Below are positions 1-4,325 of a stretch of 6,712 nt of DNA, piece after piece. This stretch comes from JADLDV01 sp964546355 (GTDB taxonomy: Bacteria; Patescibacteriota; Minisyncoccia; Phycocordibacterales; UBA9973), in the NCBI GenBank assembly GCA_964546355.1, contig CAZJJM010000031.1, forward strand, positions 1 through 6,712, written 5' to 3'. The position numbers and the translations under genes were made by a program. Position 1 is the stretch's first letter. The number at the start of each line of letters is the position of its first letter. A model generated the notes under the pieces. It made no database searches and was not told the DNA's origin. It saw nothing but the letters and a program-made list of their open reading frames with translations.

Positions 1-21
1 TACAAAACATTTAGTTCAATC

Positions 22-156
22 ATTCATTATTTAGTCTTGGTGATACGTCACAGAGGAAACACCTTTTTACATTCCGAACAGAGAAGTTAAGCTCTGCTGA
101 GCCGATGATACTCCGCAAGGGGAAAAGTAGGTTGTCGCCAAGACCAAGTAATGAAT
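22..156 (+). other. Inverted repeat enclosing the 5S rRNA (likely precursor processing stem)
   Basis: ATTCATTA at 22-29 is the exact reverse complement of TAATGAAT at 149-156. These arms lie just outside the 5S terminal helix (GTCTTGG 34-40 with CCAAGAC 138-144). The bases between them (30-33 and 145-148) can partly pair, with one A-C mismatch, so the precursor can form an almost continuous stem of about 18 positions. Stems of this kind around rRNAs are usually substrates for precursor-processing RNases. Which enzyme acts here cannot be seen. Confidence 0.7.
31..147 (+). rRNA. rrf: 5S ribosomal RNA
   Basis: This is a complete 5S rRNA, the small structural RNA of the large ribosomal subunit central protuberance. 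Conserved landmarks occur in the right order: the terminal helix GTCTTGG/CCAAGAC (34-40/138-144), helix II pairing CAGAG 51-55 with CTCTG 92-96, the loop C signature CCGAACAGAGAAGTTAAGC (74-92), GCCGATGATACT in the loop A/E region (101-112), a GNRA tetraloop GCAA (115-118) closing helix IV, and AAAGTAGG (124-131). The length of about 117 nt is typical. The exact mature ends are estimated and may differ by 1-3 nt. The gene probably ends an rRNA operon whose 23S gene would lie left of the window, but only about 30 nt are visible upstream, so this is not shown. An intrinsic terminator follows about 10 nt later. Confidence 0.96.
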
Positions 157-185
157 AAAAACCAATGCGCATGCATTGGTTTTTT
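157..185 (+). terminator. Intrinsic terminator after 5S rRNA
   Basis: ACCAATGC (161-168) pairs perfectly with GCATTGGT (173-180) around the 4-nt loop GCAT. The stem is preceded by an A run (157-160) and followed by a T run (181-185), so the helix can be lengthened by A-T pairs. It lies directly after the outer 5S stem and should end the rRNA transcript. Confidence 0.92.
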
Positions 186-188
186 GCT

Positions 189-216
189 TTGACTTTTTTA
201 TATTTTCATGTATAAT
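189..216 (+). promoter_or_regulatory. Sigma-70-type promoter for the NMP-kinase-like gene
   Basis: The -35 element TTGACT (189-194, one mismatch to TTGACA) and a perfect -10 element TATAAT (211-216) are 16 nt apart. Transcription would start near 222-224, about 20 nt before the GTG start at 244. The leader (AACAGAACTTAAAAATAAAA region) is A-rich and has no Shine-Dalgarno-like purine motif. Confidence 0.85.
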
Positions 217-243
217 AAAAACAGAACTTAAAAATAAAAAAAC

Positions 244-912
244 GTGGGAAAAAAAATTCAAACAGCCTTTCTTATTCCTGGTCAAAACGGTGCCGGGAAA
301 GATTTTGTTGAAGAACTTTTGAAAAGTTTCAGCAACAATGTTTATTGTGTTCACATGAGGGAGGAAATTCCTCTTATTGCTAAAAATGAAAAAGTCATTT
401 TTACTGATCGTGAAGATTTCACAAAGTACACTACCAAGAAGCGTAAAAAATACGGTGCAGGATATTTTGTCAAAAAATCATTAGAAAATCTCCCTGAAAC
501 TTCGTGGGTAATTGTTAATTCAATGCGACACCCTGATGAATACAAAGAAGCGTATCAATACGCAGAACGGGTAATTGTTGTTGCCGTACTTGCATGTCCT
601 CTAACTGCTTCAATAGACCAAAGGCTTAAGGCGGATATTGTTAGATTTAATCGCTTAACAAAGCGAGGCACTGTCACTGACAAATTTAAATCTTTTGATG
701 ATTTTCTTGAAAAAGATAAAAAAGAATGGCGACCTAAGAATCCTCATGATCCAAGTGCGCATAATGTTGAAGCGTGTGTACAAATGGCAATTGAAGGAAA
801 CGGTTTTGTAGTATTGAATGGTATGGACGATGAAGATTCTGTTGATCGAATTAAAGCACAAATTAGACATGGTTTGTCATCATTTGATTTATTACCCATT
901 GGTATTTCTTGA
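244..912 (+). CDS. P-loop nucleoside/deoxynucleoside monophosphate kinase-like protein
   Basis: A 222-residue soluble protein. A Walker A loop lies at residues 13-20 (GQNGAGKD, Lys19 as the phosphate-binding lysine), after the beta strand TAFLIP. Residues 92-99 (NSMRHPDE) resemble the conserved [DN]-x-[IM]-R-x-P-x-E block of the dNMP-kinase, CoaE and archaeal UPF0200 group. An arginine-rich LID-like stretch follows (RFNRLTKRG, 134-142), then SFDDFLEKDKKEW (150-162), which matches the 'tfeeF...deRE' region of those families. These features suggest phosphoryl transfer from ATP to a nucleotide or similar small substrate, but the substrate cannot be read from the sequence. Dephospho-CoA kinase proper is less likely. 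The GTG start is the first possible one: an in-frame TAA lies at 235-237, and the next ATG in frame falls after the Walker loop. The gene stands alone, with its own promoter and a terminator just after its stop. Confidence 0.85.
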   Translation: MGKKIQTAFLIPGQNGAGKDFVEELLKSFSNNVYCVHMREEIPLIAKNEKVIFTDREDFTKYTTKKRKKYGAGYFVKKSLENLPETSWVIVNSMRHPDEYKEAYQYAERVIVVAVLACPLTASIDQRLKADIVRFNRLTKRGTVTDKFKSFDDFLEKDKKEWRPKNPHDPSAHNVEACVQMAIEGNGFVVLNGMDDEDSVDRIKAQIRHGLSSFDLLPIGIS

Positions 913-917
913 AATTT

Positions 918-943
918 AAAGCGCCTTTTTTAGGCGTTTTTTT
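918..943 (+). terminator. Intrinsic terminator after the NMP-kinase-like gene
   Basis: CGCC (922-925) pairs with GGCG (933-936) around a 7-nt T-rich loop. The stem can be extended by a G-U pair and three A-T pairs (918-921 with 937-940) and is followed by an unbroken T run to 943. It starts 5 nt after the stop codon. Its T run merges into the -35 element of the next promoter, so the two signals share bases. Confidence 0.85.
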
Positions 944-970
944 GTATTTCACTCCAATTCACGGTATGAT
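942..970 (+). promoter_or_regulatory. Sigma-70-type promoter for the rodA operon
   Basis: The -35 element TTGTAT (942-947) and -10 element TATGAT (965-970, one mismatch) have the ideal 17-nt spacing. The predicted transcription start is about 976-978, only 3-5 nt before the ATG at 981. The transcript would therefore be almost leaderless if that ATG is used. If the ATG at 1005 is used instead, the leader is about 28 nt. Confidence 0.78.
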
Positions 971-980
971 AGTACATAGT

Positions 981-1763
981 ATGACTTGGTCTGGAAAGCG
1001 CAAAATGATATATGCAGGAAGCATCGTTTTTATCGGTGTTCTTATTGCTATTCGTATTGTGTATCCTATTTTTACCAAAGAACCAACGTGTTTTGATGGT
1101 AAGAAAAACGGTGAGGAGATAGGTGTGGATTGTGGCGGTTCATGTCAGAAATTCTGTACTCTTGAGGTTAATAATCTTATACTTCTTTGGTCTCGTTCAT
1201 TTCGTTCATCGCCGACGACTTATAGTGCAGTTGCGTACATTGAGAATCAAAATCTCAACGCTGAGGCTGTCGGCGTGCCGTATGAGTTCAAGATGTATGA
1301 TGATAAAAATACACTCATCGCAAGAAAAGAAGGTGTCACTCGCATTAGTCGCAATGGACGATCTGTGGTATTTGAGCCAAATATTGTTGTAGGAAATCGT
1401 ACACCAAAGACTACAAGATTTCAATTTCTTGCGAGTCCAGAATTTGTCCGTGTTGATGTCAACAAGGCTGATCGACTTAAGATTTCTGCAAAAGAAATGA
1501 AATTTGAAAATGAACAGACTAATACGCCGAAGCTTTCTGGATATCTTGAAAATAAATCACTGATCACTGTCCCAGACATTGATGTTATTGCTGTACTGTA
1601 TGACAAAGACAACAATGCTGTTACTGTCGGAAAAACATACATTGATGTACTCAAGGGAGATACTCGTGTGCCGATCGTCTTTACGTGGAATGAACCACTT
1701 TTCAATCCTGTAGTTCGCATAGAAGTCATTCCGCAGTTTAATATTTTTAGTGTTGATTTTTAG
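981..1763 (+). CDS. Membrane-anchored extracellular protein with DCGG cysteine motif and duplicated FxLYD-like domain
   Basis: A 260-residue protein of unknown function. A short basic N-terminus (Lys6, Arg7, Lys8) precedes one hydrophobic segment at about residues 10-31, so the rest should lie outside the cytoplasmic membrane. Next comes a cysteine motif with Cys37, Cys51, Cys55 and Cys59 (C-FDG-KKN-GEE-x3-DCGG-SC-x2-FC), a pattern common in CPR and some archaeal surface proteins. The remainder holds two copies of one unit: residues 86-124 (YIENQNL ... MYDDKNT) and 188-226 (YLENKSL ... LYDKDNN). Both have the 'Y-[IL]-E-N ... YD' layout of small beta-sandwich FxLYD-like domains, a fold assignment I infer. 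The start is uncertain. ATG 981 has no ribosome binding site but supplies the positive charges before the membrane segment. ATG 1005 (252 residues) has GGAAAG 6 nt upstream. First gene of an operon, 5 nt before rodA, so a role at the cell envelope is likely. Confidence 0.85.
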   Translation: MTWSGKRKMIYAGSIVFIGVLIAIRIVYPIFTKEPTCFDGKKNGEEIGVDCGGSCQKFCTLEVNNLILLWSRSFRSSPTTYSAVAYIENQNLNAEAVGVPYEFKMYDDKNTLIARKEGVTRISRNGRSVVFEPNIVVGNRTPKTTRFQFLASPEFVRVDVNKADRLKISAKEMKFENEQTNTPKLSGYLENKSLITVPDIDVIAVLYDKDNNAVTVGKTYIDVLKGDTRVPIVFTWNEPLFNPVVRIEVIPQFNIFSVDF

Positions 1764-1768
1764 AACAT

Positions 1769-2902
1769 ATGGGAAATTTTTTTAAGACAATATATCGGAC
1801 GATAGATTGGTCTCTTCTCGCATGCTTACTTCCGATTGTTGCTGCAAGTTTGATCACGATGCGTTCGTTTGTTGGCGAGACGCCATATTTTGAAAGACAA
1901 ATTATATCAATCGTTATTTCCCTGGTGGTATTTTTTTGTTTGACCTATCTTGATCTGCGTTTTTTGAAACGTACAGATGTACTTGTTTTTTTATTCTTAC
2001 TTGCTTGTGGATTACTACTTTTCGTCATTACTGTTGGGTATGCGGCAAAAGGTGCACAAAGTTGGTTTCGTCTCGGAGGATTTTCTTTTCAGCCGTCTGA
2101 TTTTGTAAAACTCGTTGTGATACTTCTTCTTGCTAAATATTTTTCTCGAAGACATGTAGAAATTGCAAATTTTAAACATATTGTTATTTCTGCACTCTAT
2201 GCACTCATTCCGTTTGGTTTGGTAATGCTTGAACCTGATTTTGGTTCTGGAATTATTTTGTTTTTCATTTGGTTTGGAATGGCGCTTGTGTCTGGTATTT
2301 CAAAGAAACACTTATTGCTGGTGGTTGGTGTTGGTGTTGTGTCGTTTGTACTTTTGTGGGGATTTTTCTTCAAACCCTATCAAAAGGCACGTATTATGAC
2401 TTTTATCAATCCGCTATCAGATATTCGCGGCGCTGGGTATAATGCATTCCAGTCGACGATTGCTGTCGGCTCAGGTCAATTCCTCGGTAAAGGAGTAGGG
2501 TATGGTACACAATCACGTTTGAACTATCTTCCGGAATATCAAACTGATTTCATTTTTGCATCATTTGCTGAAGAGTGGGGATTTGTCGGATCTATGCTTA
2601 TTTATATTCTTTATGGTGTTGTGTTGTGGCGTATTCTCGCTACTGCACTTGTTGCCGCAACAAATTTTGAAATGCTTTTTGGTGTTGGTGTGGCAATATT
2701 TTTCATGAGTCACATAGTGGTCAATATTGGTATGAATATTGGTATTATGCCGGTCACGGGTATCACATTACCATTCATGAGCTATGGAGGATCTCATTTG
2801 ATTGTTGAATTTGCTTCCATTGGTATTATTCTGAGTACACGTAAACAATCACGAGCAGCACATCGTGATGATATGAAAAATGAATTTCTCGGCATTGCAT
2901 AA
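1769..2902 (+). CDS. rodA: RodA, SEDS-family peptidoglycan glycosyltransferase
   Basis: A 377-residue polytopic membrane protein of the SEDS family (RodA/FtsW/SpoVE), which polymerises lipid II into glycan strands during cell elongation and releases undecaprenyl diphosphate. About ten hydrophobic segments span residues 14-356. Family blocks are in order: KGAQSWFRLG (94-103) and QPSDFVK (108-114), EPDFGSG (155-161), GSGQFLGKG (234-242), LPEYQTDFIFASFAEEWGFVG (254-274), and PVTGITLPFMSYGGS (328-342). Asp260 in the TDFIF block corresponds to the essential aspartate of RodA. The N-terminus (TIDWSLLAC...) and the TDFIF-AEEWGFVG pattern favour RodA over FtsW, but the distinction by eye is not absolute. 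The length is typical. The ATG lies 5 nt after the previous stop with no Shine-Dalgarno motif, so translation is probably coupled. The usual partner PBP2 gene is absent here; two lipid-carrier phosphatase genes follow. Confidence 0.95.
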   Translation: MGNFFKTIYRTIDWSLLACLLPIVAASLITMRSFVGETPYFERQIISIVISLVVFFCLTYLDLRFLKRTDVLVFLFLLACGLLLFVITVGYAAKGAQSWFRLGGFSFQPSDFVKLVVILLLAKYFSRRHVEIANFKHIVISALYALIPFGLVMLEPDFGSGIILFFIWFGMALVSGISKKHLLLVVGVGVVSFVLLWGFFFKPYQKARIMTFINPLSDIRGAGYNAFQSTIAVGSGQFLGKGVGYGTQSRLNYLPEYQTDFIFASFAEEWGFVGSMLIYILYGVVLWRILATALVAATNFEMLFGVGVAIFFMSHIVVNIGMNIGIMPVTGITLPFMSYGGSHLIVEFASIGIILSTRKQSRAAHRDDMKNEFLGIA

Positions 2903-2904
2903 TT

Positions 2905-3456
2905 ATGAACTTTAATAACACACTTTTTTTAAAATTAAATACACTAACAGGATATTCGGTTTTTTCTGATACAAGTATTGTTTTTCTTGCACAATTTTTA
3001 ATTTTTGCGATGGCCGTTATGCTTTTTGTATATATGATGGTTTCTGAAAGGACATCACTTTTTTCTCAGCAGCAAAATTCTTCAAAATATAGATTTTATG
3101 AGATTGTTATTTTTATAGGATTTGTTAGCTGTGTTATGTTAGTTGTTACTTGGATAAAATGGTATTTTGCAATACCACGTCCGTTCCTTCAATTTCCTGA
3201 AGTTGTAAAATTGTTTTCATATGGAGGATTTGATTCATTCCCATCTGGACATGCAGCTTTGAGTGCAGCACTCGCTACTGTGGGGTACATATACAACAAA
3301 CGCTTCGGAGTAATATTATACATATGTGCATTACTTGTGGGTATTTCTCGTGTTGTTGCTGGTGTGCATTTTCCATTTGATATCGTTGTTGGGTATATGC
3401 TCGGTATTGGTATTACTGGCGGATTATTTTTATTGTATAAAAAATTATTTTTATGA
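2905..3456 (+). CDS. PAP2-family membrane lipid phosphatase (probable undecaprenyl-diphosphatase)
   Basis: A 183-residue integral membrane protein with the complete three-part PAP2 active-site signature: K85-x6-R92-P93 (KWYFAIPRP), P113-S-G-H116, and S148-R149-x3-G-x-H155-x3-D159 (SRVVAGVHFPFD). In this superfamily His155 is the expected nucleophile, His116 the acid/base, and Lys85, Arg92 and Arg149 bind phosphate. About five hydrophobic segments are visible (around 25-46, 66-84, 117-130, 135-148, 159-180). Members with this compact size include BcrC/PgpB-type enzymes that dephosphorylate undecaprenyl diphosphate on the outer face of the membrane. Other lipid phosphates, such as phosphatidylglycerol phosphate, are possible substrates. 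The place between rodA (2-nt gap) and uppP (4-nt overlap) favours a carrier-lipid role. No ribosome binding site is visible before the ATG. Confidence 0.92.
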   Translation: MNFNNTLFLKLNTLTGYSVFSDTSIVFLAQFLIFAMAVMLFVYMMVSERTSLFSQQQNSSKYRFYEIVIFIGFVSCVMLVVTWIKWYFAIPRPFLQFPEVVKLFSYGGFDSFPSGHAALSAALATVGYIYNKRFGVILYICALLVGISRVVAGVHFPFDIVVGYMLGIGITGGLFLLYKKLFL

Positions 3457-4238
3457 CATTTTTCCATACTATTATCCTCGGTATTGTTGAAGGCATTACA
3501 GAATTTTTACCGATATCTTCGACGGCACACCTTTCTATTGCAGGTGCGTTACTTCGGATACCTGATACTGATTTTCAAAAAAGTTTTAATATTATTATCC
3601 AACTTGGCGCAATCAGTGCAATCGTGTGTCTCTATATACAAAAGATTTTTATTTCAAAAACATTATGGAGAAAAGTAGCAGTAGCTTCACTACCAGCGCT
3701 TGGTATTGGATTCATACTCTACGCGCTAATAAAAAATTTCCTCATAGGAAATACTGCTCTTATGGTGACTACGCTTATTCTTGGTGGAATACTTATGATT
3801 GTTCTTGAGCGAGTTATTGCTGAGAAAAATCTTAGAACAGGGTATATAGGTAAGCCTCTTGAAATACTTTCATATAAGGATGCGTTGATAATCGGCATGG
3901 CACAATCACTTGCAATTATTCCTGGCGTTTCTCGTTCGGCGGCAACGATTTTTGCTGGACTGTTGCAAGGATATTCTCGCGTGGCAATTATTGATTTTTC
4001 TTTTTTACTTGCTATTCCAGTGATGATTGCTGCGTCTGGATATGACATATTGAAATCCGGAAGCCTTTTTTCTTCTACCGATTGGGTATCGCTCGGTATT
4101 GGGTTCGTGGTTTCTTTCATATCAGCACTTGTTGCTGTGCGATGGTTGTTGCGATTTATTAAGACACACACATTTACTTATTTTGGTGTGTATCGAATCA
4201 TGTTTGGTATTGTTGTTTGGTACCTTCTTTTTCTATAA
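3453..4238 (+). CDS. uppP: UppP (BacA family) undecaprenyl-diphosphatase
   Basis: A 261-residue membrane protein that hydrolyses undecaprenyl diphosphate to the monophosphate, regenerating the carrier for peptidoglycan and other wall polymers; overexpression of the family gives bacitracin resistance. Both signature regions are intact. VEGITEFLPISSTAHL (12-27) holds Glu13, Glu17, Ser23 and His26, which line up with E. coli Glu17, Glu21, Ser27 and His30. PGVSRSAAT (157-165) holds Arg161, equivalent to E. coli Arg174. These residues sit at the ends of re-entrant and transmembrane helices in the family. The length is close to the 273 residues of the E. coli protein. The start ATG overlaps the PAP2 stop in an ATGA junction, so translation is coupled. 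It is last in the operon; I see no convincing terminator between it and gyrB. Confidence 0.96.
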   Translation: MTFFHTIILGIVEGITEFLPISSTAHLSIAGALLRIPDTDFQKSFNIIIQLGAISAIVCLYIQKIFISKTLWRKVAVASLPALGIGFILYALIKNFLIGNTALMVTTLILGGILMIVLERVIAEKNLRTGYIGKPLEILSYKDALIIGMAQSLAIIPGVSRSAATIFAGLLQGYSRVAIIDFSFLLAIPVMIAASGYDILKSGSLFSSTDWVSLGIGFVVSFISALVAVRWLLRFIKTHTFTYFGVYRIMFGIVVWYLLFL

Positions 4239-4286
4239 TAACCTTGTTTTACAACATAAAAAAAGCTCGTCAATAACGTGCAATAG

Positions 4287-4315
4287 TACCTTTTCTCTTG
4301 AATTTTTGATATAAT
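4287..4315 (+). promoter_or_regulatory. Extended -10 promoter for gyrB
   Basis: TGATATAAT (4307-4315) combines a perfect -10 hexamer (TATAAT, 4310-4315) with the extended TGn element. At 17 nt upstream the -35 position is poor (TACCTT, 4287-4292), which fits dependence on the extended -10. Transcription would begin near 4321-4323, only 3-5 nt before the gyrB ATG at 4326, giving a nearly leaderless mRNA without room for a ribosome binding site. Confidence 0.8.
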
Positions 4316-4325
4316 AGATTCATAT

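Noticed and set aside
67..354. 95-residue open frame on the minus strand over the 5S gene
   Set aside because: It crosses the 5S rRNA, its terminator and the following promoter, so it is not a plausible gene.
909..980. TTG-initiated N-terminal extension of the DCGG protein
   Set aside because: It would start inside the stop codon of the previous gene and run through the terminator and promoter; the transcript is predicted to begin near 977.
3719..4171. 150-residue open frame antisense to uppP
   Set aside because: It is opposite a fully conserved membrane protein gene, and its composition is what the reverse complement of hydrophobic codons gives.
4239..4286. Possible terminator after uppP (TTGTTTTACAA region)
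   Set aside because: Only a 4-bp A-T-rich stem can be drawn and there is no proper GC stem with a T run, so I did not annotate it; read-through into gyrB is possible.
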